Source: Bdellovibrio sp. NC01 (GTDB taxonomy: Bacteria; Bdellovibrionota; Bdellovibrionia; Bdellovibrionales; Bdellovibrionaceae). Taken from it: a stretch of DNA of 64,000 nt. This document shows, piece after piece, positions 1 to 9,141 of this stretch. A model generated the notes under the pieces. That model did not search any database. It saw only the letters and a list, made by a program, of their open reading frames with translations, and was not told where the DNA came from. The DNA lies in assembly GCF_006874625.1 (NCBI RefSeq), contig NZ_CP030034.1, positions 3,534,001 through 3,598,000 on the forward strand. Direction: 5' to 3'. The translations under genes were made by a program, and so were the position numbers. Numbering within the stretch: the stretch's first letter is position 1; each line of letters begins with the position of its first letter.

Positions 1-485
1 GTAAAATCATCGGTGGTGGTTTCCCAGTAGGTTGCTACGGCGGTCGCGCGGAATTGATGAACATGGTTGCACCAAGCGGTGACGTTTACCAAGCCGGCAC
101 ATTGTCAGCAAATCCAATCGGTATGCGTGCAGGTCTTGTGACTTTAAAGAAAATGCAACGCCTTGACGGTTGGAATGTTCTAGAAAAACGCACGCAAAAA
201 TTCGTTCAAACATTGCGTGATGGTTTTGCGAAAAAAGGTTTGCCGTTGAAAGTTGAACAGCACTCTTCGTTGTTCTGGATTCACGGTAATTCAACAAACA
301 CAATCCGTACGATCGAGCAAATCCCTGCGGACCAAGGTGCGACTTTCAAAAAGTTGTTCCTGAAGTCTTTGGATAAAGGTGTTTACTTGGCTCCAAACGC
401 TTACGAAGTTGGTTTCGTATCAATGGCTCACTCGGATGAGCTTTTGGCAGAAGCTGCCCACATCATCATTGATTCAGCAGAGTAA
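1..485 (+). CDS. hemL: Glutamate-1-semialdehyde 2,1-aminomutase, 3' part
   Basis: Partial gene entering from the left edge; the frame is open from the first base, so the ATG at 54 is internal. The enzyme is PLP-dependent and converts glutamate-1-semialdehyde to 5-aminolevulinate in the C5 heme pathway. The first full codon (3-5) is the lysine of KIIGGGFPVGCYGGR, the PLP Schiff-base segment of the family, followed by TLSANPIGMRAG. About 160 residues remain, as expected for the portion after the catalytic Lys in a protein of about 427. It ends 5 bases before the next gene, so it is probably the promoter-proximal member of the heme operon. Confidence 0.95.
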   Translation, partial: KIIGGGFPVGCYGGRAELMNMVAPSGDVYQAGTLSANPIGMRAGLVTLKKMQRLDGWNVLEKRTQKFVQTLRDGFAKKGLPLKVEQHSSLFWIHGNSTNTIRTIEQIPADQGATFKKLFLKSLDKGVYLAPNAYEVGFVSMAHSDELLAEAAHIIIDSAE

Positions 486-490
486 GAAGC

Positions 491-1339
491 ATGATGAAGA
501 AACTCCTTAAACCTAATGTGAAAACGTTGCTTGCGATCATCTGGTTCGCATTCACGTTTTCGCTTGTAACATGGTGGTGGATTTTCTTCCTTTTGCGTTT
601 CCAATCTTCTGCTTCACACCGCATGTTCGCTTGGGAAGGTAGCATCTTGATTGCTGCCATCCTGATCGGCGGTATCGCATTGATCGTCTTCAGTTACCGC
701 GATCAAAAACGTCATCAGCGTTTGCGCTTCTTCTTTTCAACTTTCAGTCACGATATCAAGACATCGATTGCTCGCCTGCGCCTGCAAGCGGAAGTTCTGG
801 AAGAAGATCTTAATGGCAACAACAGCCCGGTGATGAAACGTTTGATTCAAGATATTCAGCGTTTAGACCTGCAACTGGAAAACTCTTTGCTGCTAGCAAA
901 CCTTGAAGAAGGCCACATGCTTCGCGAAGACGTTTCTTTGAATACGCTCTTCGGGTCTTTGAAGAACGAATTCCCTGATTTGTCGTTAGAAATCGAAAAA
1001 GAAGCTTCCATCAAAGGCGATCGTCGCGCTTTGATGAGTGTTTTTAGAAATCTTCTGCAAAACGCTGTCTTGCATGGCAAAGCGGATACGATTCGTATTA
1101 AGGTCCGTGCCTTAAACTCTCACCGTTTGGAAATTGTGGTTTCTGATAACGGCTTAGGTTTTAAGGGACATCTTAACAAACTAGGTTCCGAGATTTTAAT
1201 TTCCACAGATTCACGCGGCAACGGTATCGGTCTGCTTATCACCAAACGTCTTCTTGAAAAGATGAATGGTGACGTAAAATTTGAATCAAAAGAAAATGCT
1301 GGCTTTAGCTCTATCATTCAAGTGGAGGGTCGTCTGTGA
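491..1339 (+). CDS. Membrane sensor histidine kinase (intramembrane-sensing type)
   Basis: 282 residues. Two membrane helices at about 13-37 and 50-69 are joined by only about 12 residues, so there is essentially no periplasmic sensor domain. Next come a short HisKA domain with the phospho-acceptor His87 (STFSHDIKTS), an N box (FRNLLQNAVLHGK, about 166-178), and G boxes DNGLGF and RGNGIGLL. It would autophosphorylate and pass phosphate to the response regulator encoded by the next gene, which it overlaps by 4 bases. Its position inside a heme operon suggests it senses a heme-, redox- or envelope-related state; the signal itself cannot be read from sequence. Confidence 0.9.
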   Translation: MMKKLLKPNVKTLLAIIWFAFTFSLVTWWWIFFLLRFQSSASHRMFAWEGSILIAAILIGGIALIVFSYRDQKRHQRLRFFFSTFSHDIKTSIARLRLQAEVLEEDLNGNNSPVMKRLIQDIQRLDLQLENSLLLANLEEGHMLREDVSLNTLFGSLKNEFPDLSLEIEKEASIKGDRRALMSVFRNLLQNAVLHGKADTIRIKVRALNSHRLEIVVSDNGLGFKGHLNKLGSEILISTDSRGNGIGLLITKRLLEKMNGDVKFESKENAGFSSIIQVEGRL

Positions 1340-2013
1340 AAAGAAAGATCCTTTTAGTTGAAGATGATTTATCGCTGGGTGAAACGCTGACAGAACGTCT
1401 GCGTAAAGACTATGACGTCGAATGGGGTAAGACCCTGGCTGACGCGTGGAACTTGTTTTCTAAAGGCAAAGATTTTGATCTTGTGCTTTTAGATGTGGGC
1501 CTTCCTGATGGCAGTGGCTTTGAATTAGCCGCTAAAATCAAAGAGGTTTCCCCGGTGTTGTTTTTATTCCTGACAGCACAGGCCGACGCCGAGTCGCGCT
1601 TACAAGGGTTTGAGTTGGGTGCGGAAGAATATATTCCGAAGCCATTCCATCTTAAGGAATTACTGATTCGTGTGAAACACGTTTTGGATGCGCATGCACC
1701 CGTTCGTGAAATCGCATTGGACAATTGTGTGATTAATTTTACAAACATGTCGGTAAAGAAAAAATCAGGTCAGATTGAATATCCGCCTGTGACTGACATG
1801 AAGATCTTGCAGTTATTAATTGATAAATCGCCCCGAGTACTCAGCCGTGATGAAATCATGAATGAGATTTGGGGCGTTGATAAAAATCCCAGCGTTCGCA
1901 CCATCGACAATACAATTGTCCGCCTAAGACAACTCTTGGGTGACGACGGAGAAAAATACATCCGCTCTGTTCGCGGTGTGGGCTATCAATGGGCTACGGA
2001 GGAAACACCATGA
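1336..2013 (+). CDS. OmpR-family response regulator
   Basis: 225 residues from a GTG start that overlaps the kinase stop (GTGA). The receiver domain has the acidic pair D10/D11, phospho-acceptor D53 (LLDVGLPDG), T80 and K102. A winged-helix DNA-binding domain follows (about 128-220, with the typical VRTIDNTIVRLRQLLG and VRGVGYQW segments). It forms a two-component system with the upstream kinase. The stop overlaps the hemE ATG, so its translation is coupled to heme enzymes. Target promoters are not evident in the window; control of this operon is a reasonable inference only. Confidence 0.93.
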   Translation: MKRKILLVEDDLSLGETLTERLRKDYDVEWGKTLADAWNLFSKGKDFDLVLLDVGLPDGSGFELAAKIKEVSPVLFLFLTAQADAESRLQGFELGAEEYIPKPFHLKELLIRVKHVLDAHAPVREIALDNCVINFTNMSVKKKSGQIEYPPVTDMKILQLLIDKSPRVLSRDEIMNEIWGVDKNPSVRTIDNTIVRLRQLLGDDGEKYIRSVRGVGYQWATEETP

Positions 2014-3029
2014 ATGAACTTTTTAAAAACGCTTTGAACAGAACCCCACAAAAAACTCCTCCGATCTGGTTCATGCGTCAGGCAGGTCGTTATCACCAGC
2101 ACTACCAAGCGCTTCGTGCGAAACACTCGTTCATGGAACTTTGTAAAAATCCAGAACTGGCAGCACAAGTTGCTTTAGGCCCGGTTGAAGAATTCGATTT
2201 CGACGTTTCAATCTTGTTCAGCGATATCTTGTTCCCACTTGAAGCTTTGGGTATGGGTTTGGATTACACAGATCACGGCCCACAATTGGGTTTCCGCCTG
2301 AATCAAGAAACTATTTCCAAATTGGGCGACGTTGATCAAGCCATCGACTTTATGTCATTCCAAAAACAAGCGGTGATTGAAACGCGCAAAGTTCTTCCTA
2401 AAAATAAATCTTTGATCGGTTTCGTTGGCGGCTTGTGGACATTGTTTGTGTATGCGATGGAAGGTTCTCACGCGGGCTCTTTGATCGCTTCAAAAGCACA
2501 AATTAATCTTTTCCCTCAATTCTTGGAAAAAATGTATCCGTTGATTAAAGCTAACATCGCTTTGCAATTGGCTGGTGGTGTTGAAGTTGTGATGATCTTC
2601 GATACGGCTGCTGGTGAAGTGTCACCAATGTTCTTCCAAGAATGGATTCAACCGGTATTGACGAATCTTGCAAAAGAATTCCCTGGTAAGATCGGTTACT
2701 ACTCGAAGGGCACACAACCTGTGTTCTTCAATAAAGCCTTCACGGAACTTCCGTGGGCGGGCCAAGGTTTTGACCACCGTTGCTTCATTCCAGATTGCTT
2801 CAAAGTTCAAAACAAAGGTTTTGTTCAAGGCAATTTCGACCAAAGCTTACTTTTCATGGAAGAGTCGCAATTTAAAAAGAACCTAATGACTTTCTTGGCA
2901 CCAATGAAAGATATGTCATTAGAACAACGTGCAGGCTGGGTTTGCGGTCTAGGTCACGGTGTTCTGCCTAAAACTCCGGAAAGAAATGTTAAACTCTTCG
3001 TAGATACAGTTCGCGAGGTGTTGTCATGA
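2010..3029 (+). CDS. hemE: Uroporphyrinogen decarboxylase
   Basis: 339 residues. Decarboxylates the four acetate side chains of uroporphyrinogen III to give coproporphyrinogen III. The signature PPIWFMRQAGRYH is at the N terminus, the catalytic Asp lies in FSDILFPLEALGM, and the C-terminal GLGHGVLPKTP motif is present. The ATG at 2010 is chosen over an in-frame start at 1989 because GGAGGA (1998-2003) sits at the right distance and it gives an ATGA overlap with the response regulator. The 3' end overlaps hemN by 4 bases. Confidence 0.96.
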   Translation: MNELFKNALNRTPQKTPPIWFMRQAGRYHQHYQALRAKHSFMELCKNPELAAQVALGPVEEFDFDVSILFSDILFPLEALGMGLDYTDHGPQLGFRLNQETISKLGDVDQAIDFMSFQKQAVIETRKVLPKNKSLIGFVGGLWTLFVYAMEGSHAGSLIASKAQINLFPQFLEKMYPLIKANIALQLAGGVEVVMIFDTAAGEVSPMFFQEWIQPVLTNLAKEFPGKIGYYSKGTQPVFFNKAFTELPWAGQGFDHRCFIPDCFKVQNKGFVQGNFDQSLLFMEESQFKKNLMTFLAPMKDMSLEQRAGWVCGLGHGVLPKTPERNVKLFVDTVREVLS

Positions 3030-4375
3030 AGAAAGAGCTCTTAGCAAAATACGACGTTCCAGCACCACGTTACACGTCTTATCCAACGGTTCCTTACTGG
3101 GAAACAAACCCAACGACAGATCAATGGGTGAATCACCTTCGTGCCACTTTGAAGGACGGTGACGGCGGTTATTCTTTGTATCTGCATATTCCTTACTGCG
3201 AATCTTTGTGCACGTTCTGCGGTTGCAATACGATCATCACGAAAGATCACAAAAAAGAATATCCTTACGTCGAAATGATTCTTAAAGAATGGCAGTTGTA
3301 TCTTGATCAAGTGCCAGAGCTTTTGGAAAAACCACTGAAGCACATTCATTTGGGTGGCGGTACGCCGACATTCTTGTCAGCGGAAGCGTTAACGCAACTT
3401 CTTCGCCCGATCTTATCGCGTGTAAAAATCGCGGAACATGATTTTGAAGGCTCTATCGAAGTGGATCCACGTCGCACGAATGCCGAGCAATTAAAGGCAT
3501 TGCGCGAATTAGGTTTCACACGTGTCAGCATGGGCGTGCAAGACTTCAACCCTGAAGTGCAACGTCTGGTAAATCGTATTCAACCTTACGAAATCACAGC
3601 CGGCCTTACACAGGCTGCGCGTGATATGGGTTATACGTCAGTGAACTTTGATTTGATTTATGGCTTGGCAAAACAAACAGCAGAATCCATTCGCGAAACG
3701 GCTGAGTTGACGGTGAAACTTCGTCCGGATCGTATTGCCTTGTACAGCTTTGCCCTGGTTCCTTGGATTAAACCACAACAGCGTTTGTTCAAAGACGAAG
3801 ACCTTCCTAAGGCAGCCGAAAAGCGTGAGCTTTATAATATCGCACGCGAAATCTTGTTGAACGCAGGTTATGTGGAAGTGGGCATGGATCACTTTGCTTT
3901 GCCGACGGACAACCTTAGCATCGCGATGAACGAAAAGCGCCTGCACAGAAACTTCATGGGTTACACGGATCAACGCACGGACGTTTTGTTGGGCCTGGGT
4001 GTTTCCTCTATTTCTGAAACTCCGTACAGCTTCCACCAAAATGAAAAAGTTTTGCCGTTGTACGAAGCTTCTTTGAACGAAGGCCGCTTGCCGACTTTGC
4101 GTGGGCACGTTCTAACTGAAGAAGATCGCGTTCGCCGTCAGCAAATCTTGAACTTGATGACTCAATATGAAGTTGAATTCATTAACGCCGATCAAGAACA
4201 AGCTTCAAAAGAATTCTTGAAAGAAATGTTGAACGACCATTTGATCGAAATCAACAATCACAAACTTGTTGTGAAAGAGGAAGGCCGTCCTTTCCTTCGC
4301 AATGCGTGTGTGTTCTTCGATGAACGTTTGAAAACAAAACAACCTCAGACAAAAATCTTTTCGCAATCTATATGA
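3026..4375 (+). CDS. hemN: Oxygen-independent coproporphyrinogen III oxidase
   Basis: 449 residues, a full-length radical SAM enzyme converting coproporphyrinogen III to protoporphyrinogen IX without O2. The [4Fe-4S]/SAM motif is IPYCESLCTFCGC with Cys58, 62, 65 and an extra Cys67 as in true HemN, followed by HLGGGTPTFL. The N terminus (YDVPAPRYTSYPTVPYW) is characteristic of HemN rather than the HemW heme chaperone. It overlaps hemE by 4 bases upstream and hemY by 4 bases downstream. Pairing an O2-independent HemN with the FAD-type next enzyme suggests heme synthesis across changing oxygen. Confidence 0.96.
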   Translation: MKKELLAKYDVPAPRYTSYPTVPYWETNPTTDQWVNHLRATLKDGDGGYSLYLHIPYCESLCTFCGCNTIITKDHKKEYPYVEMILKEWQLYLDQVPELLEKPLKHIHLGGGTPTFLSAEALTQLLRPILSRVKIAEHDFEGSIEVDPRRTNAEQLKALRELGFTRVSMGVQDFNPEVQRLVNRIQPYEITAGLTQAARDMGYTSVNFDLIYGLAKQTAESIRETAELTVKLRPDRIALYSFALVPWIKPQQRLFKDEDLPKAAEKRELYNIAREILLNAGYVEVGMDHFALPTDNLSIAMNEKRLHRNFMGYTDQRTDVLLGLGVSSISETPYSFHQNEKVLPLYEASLNEGRLPTLRGHVLTEEDRVRRQQILNLMTQYEVEFINADQEQASKEFLKEMLNDHLIEINNHKLVVKEEGRPFLRNACVFFDERLKTKQPQTKIFSQSI

Positions 4376-5583
4376 AAAAAGTCAGCGTCATTGGCGCTGG
4401 CTTTGCGGGCCTGACGGTTTCGCTTCGACTTGCGCAAAAAGGATTCACTGTCGATCTTTATGAAAAGTCTGCCCGTGTGGGTGGACTTTTGGGGACTGAT
4501 CAAACCGAGTACGGTATTGCGGAGCGAGCTGCGAATGCTTTGATGCGCACAAAAAAGTCTGAAGACTTATTTACCGAACTGGGTGTTGAAAAAAGTCTGC
4601 CCCTGAAAGAATCCCGTCGTCGTTTTATTTATCGTTATACTCCGAAACAATGGCCGCTGACATTCCTTGAGACTTTGTTCTTTATTGGCAAAGTTGTTCC
4701 ACGCGCCTTGTTTGCAAAAAAATCCATGAAGCCGGTTGCAGGTGAAACTTTAGAAAGCTGGGGTCAGCGCATCTTGGGTGGCACTGCGACCGAGCACATC
4801 TTGGGACCTGCGATGCAGGGAATTTATGGCAACGATATCTCGGGTTTGAGTTCTAAATTGATCCTGTCTCCCCTATTCACGAAAAAGAAAAAAGACGGTT
4901 ACAAAGGACTGTTAACGGGTCCCGGCGGTATGCAGGATCTTGTGAATCACTTGGAAACTCGCCTGCGTGCATTGGGTGTTCATATTCATTTGAATTCGGA
5001 AGTCAATGTGGCGAAACTTGACGGTCCCGTGATAGTCGCGACTTCTGCATCAACGGCTGCGAAGTTGTTAGAAACAGCGGAGCCCGAAACTTCGTCCGTT
5101 CTTAAAAAAATCCGCATGTCTTCATTGATGAGTGTCACGATGTTCTTCAAAAAGCCGCAAGAGACTTACAAAGGCTTTGGCTGCTTGATCCCGCGGGGCT
5201 TTGATCTGAAAGCTTTAGGTGTCTTGATGAACTCCTACATCTTTAAAGATCGCGATAAGACTTATAACGAAACATGGATCCTAGGCGGCGTGAAAGAGGC
5301 GCAACTTTTAGATCTGAGCGATGCCGAGCTTTTAAAGCTTATCGCCGAAGAGCGCTTCAGAATTCTTGGCAACAAAGAAGGCCTTCTTGATTATCGCATC
5401 AACCGTTGGCACGAAGCTTTGCCGTATTACGATTTAAACCTTGAAAAGGCTCAAGAAGAGCTGACTCAATTGCCTAAAAGCAGATTTGTTCTTCATGGCA
5501 ATTATTTAAGTGGCATTGGCCTTAGTAAAATTTTAGAACGCAGTGAGATTATTGCAGACGAAATCGCAGGACAACATGGCTAA
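4372..5583 (+). CDS. hemY: Protoporphyrinogen oxidase, FAD-dependent HemY type
   Basis: 403 residues. Oxidises protoporphyrinogen IX to protoporphyrin IX. The N-terminal Rossmann FAD site VIGAGFAGLTVSLRLA ends with the acidic residue of VDLYEK and is followed by GGLL. A C-terminal GNYLSGIGLSK segment is the second FAD-binding region of the amine-oxidase fold. It is shorter than the usual 450-470 residues. It is also called hemG in some schemes, but it is not the small flavodoxin-like HemG of enterobacteria. It overlaps hemN by 4 and hemH by 8 bases. Confidence 0.9.
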   Translation: MKKVSVIGAGFAGLTVSLRLAQKGFTVDLYEKSARVGGLLGTDQTEYGIAERAANALMRTKKSEDLFTELGVEKSLPLKESRRRFIYRYTPKQWPLTFLETLFFIGKVVPRALFAKKSMKPVAGETLESWGQRILGGTATEHILGPAMQGIYGNDISGLSSKLILSPLFTKKKKDGYKGLLTGPGGMQDLVNHLETRLRALGVHIHLNSEVNVAKLDGPVIVATSASTAAKLLETAEPETSSVLKKIRMSSLMSVTMFFKKPQETYKGFGCLIPRGFDLKALGVLMNSYIFKDRDKTYNETWILGGVKEAQLLDLSDAELLKLIAEERFRILGNKEGLLDYRINRWHEALPYYDLNLEKAQEELTQLPKSRFVLHGNYLSGIGLSKILERSEIIADEIAGQHG

Positions 5584-6613
5584 AACAGGTGTGATTTTAT
5601 TTAATATCGGGACTCCAAAATCTTATGAAGTTGAAGATGTAAAATCCTATCTTCTGGATTTCCTCATGGATAAAGACGTTATCAATCTGCCGTTCGTGCT
5701 ACGCTACCCACTGGTGCATGGCTTGATTGTACCGAAGCGTGCGCCCAACTCTGCCGAAAACTACAAAAAAGTATGGATGGAAGAAGGCTCACCACTGTGG
5801 GTATATTCCAAACACTTCGCGGATAAATTGCAGAACGAATTGGGATCTGAGTTCGTTGTGAAGATGGGCATGCGCTACAGTGCGCCCCGTATTGAAGATT
5901 CTTTGAAAGAACTTGCGGAAGCGAAGGTCGATTCTATTTTGCTGGTACCGATGTTCCCGCAGTACGCCGAAGCAACTACGGGTTCGGTGTTGAAAGAGTT
6001 TGAACGTGTTCGCAAAAAGTACGGCGTGCAAATTCCGACTAAAACTTTGCGCGACTTTTATGCCGATCCAAGCTTCATCACTCCATCAGTGGAAATTTTA
6101 GATGAAACTTTAAAAAACAAAAAAATCGATCATTACTTGTTCTCGTTCCATGGTTTGCCTGAAAGCCATATTCGTAAAAACGAAGGCTGCTTGCGCAGCG
6201 AGGACTGCTGCTTTGAAAAATCCGCTTGTGATAAACCTTGTTATCGCGCGCAGTGTTTTGCCACAGCCACAAAGATCGCTGAAAGCTTGAATCTTGCGCC
6301 TTCGCACTGGAGCGTTTCATTCCAATCGCGCCTTGGCCGTGCGGAATGGTTAAAACCAGCAACGGATCACACGTTGGAAGTCTTAGCGAAAACCGGTAAG
6401 AAAAATGTTGCTGTTATCTGCCCGTCTTTCGTTGCCGACTGCATTGAAACCCTTGAAGAGATCGCTATCGGTGGACAGGAAACCTTCAAACACGCCGGTG
6501 GTGAAGGTTTTTATATGATTCCATGTGTGAACGAAAACAATAGCTGGGTGACAGGCTTCGCTTCTTTATTGAAAGCGCAAGTTAAGGAATCAGAAACAGT
6601 AACAGCGGAATAA
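5576..6613 (+). CDS. hemH: Ferrochelatase with internal cysteine cluster
   Basis: 345 residues from ATG 5576, preferred over an upstream in-frame start at 5543 because GCAGGA precedes it and the family N terminus (KTGVILFNIGTP) begins there. Inserts Fe2+ into protoporphyrin IX, the last step to protoheme. Conserved segments are FSFHGLPESH (catalytic His), SFQSRLGRAEWLKP and PSFVADCIETLEE. Between the first two lies a cysteine-rich stretch with Cys205, 211, 212, 218, 222 and 227. This matches the known class of ferrochelatases (for example Myxococcus) that bind a [2Fe-2S] cluster through an internal four-Cys segment. The 3' end overlaps the convergent lrgB by 32 bases. Confidence 0.95.
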   Translation: MAKTGVILFNIGTPKSYEVEDVKSYLLDFLMDKDVINLPFVLRYPLVHGLIVPKRAPNSAENYKKVWMEEGSPLWVYSKHFADKLQNELGSEFVVKMGMRYSAPRIEDSLKELAEAKVDSILLVPMFPQYAEATTGSVLKEFERVRKKYGVQIPTKTLRDFYADPSFITPSVEILDETLKNKKIDHYLFSFHGLPESHIRKNEGCLRSEDCCFEKSACDKPCYRAQCFATATKIAESLNLAPSHWSVSFQSRLGRAEWLKPATDHTLEVLAKTGKKNVAVICPSFVADCIETLEEIAIGGQETFKHAGGEGFYMIPCVNENNSWVTGFASLLKAQVKESETVTAE

Positions 6614-7262
6614 TAATCGCTGTTACTAATCCATTTAAGGCCATCGCAAGTCCCGCGAAGGCTCCCGCAATTGACGACACCTGAAAGGCACGCGCAGTTC
6701 CTAGACCGTGCGACGACAAGCCTAACGCAAAACCGCGTACCGCGGGATCATGCACTCGCACAAGACTTAACACTGTTGTCGCAATCGCAGCACCGAACAA
6801 TCCCGTGATCATCACAAACACTGTCGATAAAGAAGCAATACCGCCGATTTTTTCAGATACACTCATCGCAATCGGCGTGGTCACTGATTTTGGCGCTAGT
6901 GATAATAAAATATCATGCGGCAAATGAAAGCTTGCACCAATCAACACCGCACTAAAAATACCAATGATCGAACCAATCACCAGTGACACACACAACGGCA
7001 CGAGAACTTTTTTAAGTCGTGAGAGCTGTTCATACAACGGCAATGCTAAAGCGACAGTTGCAGGTCCCAACATATAGTGAATAGGACGTGCTCCCTGAAA
7101 ATACTCTTGGTAAGGAATGTGGAATAAAAGCAGAATCCCACTGATCACTAATATAGATAGAACTGCAGGGCTTAATAACGGATGGTTGTTCAAACGGGAA
7201 CTGGCCCTGCGTGACGCTAAATAAATTCCCAGGGTCATAAGGAGTGATAATAACTCAATCAT
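6582..7262 (-). CDS. lrgB: LrgB/CidB-family membrane protein
   Basis: About 226 residues, almost entirely hydrophobic with several membrane helices. The segment LAPKSVTTPIAMSVSEKIGG and the later SSHGLGTARAF are typical of LrgB/CidB/YohK. In Gram-positive bacteria the LrgAB and CidAB pairs modulate murein hydrolase export and act in metabolite (pyruvate) transport; the role here is unknown. ATG 7262 gives an 8-base overlap with lrgA; a GTG at 7271 is also in frame. It ends inside the 3' end of hemH, on the opposite strand. Confidence 0.88.
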   Translation of the reverse strand: MIELLSLLMTLGIYLASRRASSRLNNHPLLSPAVLSILVISGILLLFHIPYQEYFQGARPIHYMLGPATVALALPLYEQLSRLKKVLVPLCVSLVIGSIIGIFSAVLIGASFHLPHDILLSLAPKSVTTPIAMSVSEKIGGIASLSTVFVMITGLFGAAIATTVLSLVRVHDPAVRGFALGLSSHGLGTARAFQVSSIAGAFAGLAMALNGLVTAIIIPLLLFLIP

Positions 7263-7614
7263 GGCTTTCACCGCTTTTTGTTATACGAAGCAGCCACTGA
7301 AATATCAGCGCCGTCGCGATGATAGTGATGAAGGTGCTGACTATAATAGTGATCACCATGCCCACGCCGTATTTTCCAAACAGATCGAAGTACTCGATCA
7401 TCCCCACCCCAGCAGGAATATAGAACAAAGACAGATGCGTCGTGATGAACTTCGTTAAATCATCGACATGTCCTTTTAGAGGTCTCCATAAAAGTAACGC
7501 CACGAAGAAGTACACCATTCCTAAAACGGGGCCAGGAATAAACAGGTGGAAGAGGCGCACGGTCCCTTCTCCTAGGAATTGAAAGCTCAGCAGTATAAAT
7601 AGGGCCAAAAGCAT
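7255..7614 (-). CDS. lrgA: LrgA/CidA-family holin-like membrane protein
   Basis: 119 residues with about four hydrophobic helices. IPGPVLGMVYFFVALL and LSLFYIPAGVGMI are the hallmark segments of the LrgA/CidA family (holin-like regulators of murein hydrolase activity or autolysis). It is the first gene of a two-gene minus-strand operon with lrgB and its stop overlaps the lrgB start. The intergenic region upstream (7615-7780) is shared with the divergent dacB gene, which also concerns the cell wall; a functional link is only suggested by position. Confidence 0.88.
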   Translation of the reverse strand: MLLALFILLSFQFLGEGTVRLFHLFIPGPVLGMVYFFVALLLWRPLKGHVDDLTKFITTHLSLFYIPAGVGMIEYFDLFGKYGVGMVITIIVSTFITIIATALIFQWLLRITKSGESHD

Positions 7615-7780
7615 GCTTAAAACCTATACCCGTGTTGAGGGGCTGAAAAGACGCTGTGTCTCATTTTGAACCCCAAATTTTGGCACTGTCTAACAATGAT
7701 ACAGCTGTAACTGAAGGAAACACACTTGGAGCTGGTATAGAACTTGGACTTCGCACCACGAGTTTGAAAGTTAGGAGCCT

Positions 7781-9133
7781 ATGATGATTTCACGTAAGTT
7801 GGTATATGTTGCTTCCCTTTCTTTGGGTTTGAGCTTGTTAGCGTCTACCGCTATGGCCAAGGTAGAAATGAATGCTATGTGTTTCATGAAACAAAGTGAA
7901 AGCACTGCGCACGCATTCAATCCCACAAAAGAAGAGATCGCCGACAGTTCGATTCTGAAAAAGAATCCTACGAACGTTACTGATGCAGACGTCGATGCGA
8001 AATTCCGTATCGCCTCTTTATCTAAAGTCATCACGACTGATTGGGCTATTGCGAAGTTGGGACCTGAATACCGCTTCAAAACGAAGATTTATGTTACGCC
8101 AGGAACGAAGGCAGGTAATTGCAATCTGCATATCGAAGGTGACATGGATCCTTATATGGGTCGCGAGATGCTTACGCGCATCTTCACTCAGCTTAAACCA
8201 AAATTGACGGCACAAAGCTGTAAGTACATCGAGACATTCTCGTACGATCAGTACTTCCCTGTTTATTTGGATGCGATGAAACATCAAACGAATCATGATT
8301 TGGGTTGGGAAGATCCAGCTCGTTACTTCAATTCAACGAAAACTAAAAACGATCTTGCGGCGTTCTTGAAAGTGAAATCAGGTCTTAAAGGTGATTTCTC
8401 TAACATCGGCGTTGTGACGAAAGATCGTTACCAAGAATATTTAAAGGGTGTTCCTTCAAAAGTTTACTCTGTTAAATCTCGTCCGTTGTTCATGATCGCA
8501 AAAGATATGAATAAGTATTCTTACAACTACCCACCGAATGTTCTTTTCGAAAAATTGGGTGGCGCTGAAGCTTATAAGAAATTTGCTGCGGATCGCTTGA
8601 AATTGGATGGCGAGGACGTTGAGATGTACAACGGTTCTGGTTACCCAGCGATGATCGACGGTAAAAAAATGTACAACCTTGTATCATGCAGTGCCCTTGT
8701 GCATATCATGCAAGACTTGGATAAAACGCTTGAGGCTTACAAAGGGACTCGCAAGTTCCAAATGGCAGACGTGATGGCTGTTGGTGGTCCAGGCGAATCT
8801 TACTCGACGTTCAAAGGTTTGTACGCCGGTGGTACTTACGACAATACAATGGTTGCTAAAACAGGTTCTGCTGACAAAGCGATTACTTTCGGTGGTATGC
8901 TTTCAACTGCAGATGGCGACATGTACTTCGCAGTTTTGACAAGCCCCGAAACATACGGTGGCGCGGATACGACGAAGGCGCGTGTAATCATCCGTGAATT
9001 GGTTCAGACTTTGGCTGAAAGACAAAAACTGAAGAAGTTTGAATACAAACAAATTGGCGATATGAATGCGACTGACGATCAATCGACGTTAGTTGAAGAA
9101 CCAAAACAAACACCAGCAGGAAGTTTGAAATAG
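7781..9133 (+). CDS. dacB: D-Ala-D-Ala carboxypeptidase/endopeptidase DacB (peptidase S13)
   Basis: 450 residues with an N-terminal signal peptide cut near AMA-27. The S13 active site is complete: S79-L-S-K82, S247-Y-N249 and K360-T-G362, with the family segment YNGSGYPAM. It cleaves the D-Ala-mDap crosslink or terminal D-Ala of peptidoglycan in a periplasm. In Bdellovibrio, DacB enzymes exported into prey de-crosslink the wall and round the prey, and one is encoded directly before an ankyrin protein that shields the predator. This gene and its neighbour reproduce that arrangement 8 bases apart. SD TTAGGAG lies just upstream. Confidence 0.93.
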   Translation: MMISRKLVYVASLSLGLSLLASTAMAKVEMNAMCFMKQSESTAHAFNPTKEEIADSSILKKNPTNVTDADVDAKFRIASLSKVITTDWAIAKLGPEYRFKTKIYVTPGTKAGNCNLHIEGDMDPYMGREMLTRIFTQLKPKLTAQSCKYIETFSYDQYFPVYLDAMKHQTNHDLGWEDPARYFNSTKTKNDLAAFLKVKSGLKGDFSNIGVVTKDRYQEYLKGVPSKVYSVKSRPLFMIAKDMNKYSYNYPPNVLFEKLGGAEAYKKFAADRLKLDGEDVEMYNGSGYPAMIDGKKMYNLVSCSALVHIMQDLDKTLEAYKGTRKFQMADVMAVGGPGESYSTFKGLYAGGTYDNTMVAKTGSADKAITFGGMLSTADGDMYFAVLTSPETYGGADTTKARVIIRELVQTLAERQKLKKFEYKQIGDMNATDDQSTLVEEPKQTPAGSLK

Positions 9134-9141
9134 GAATTCTT

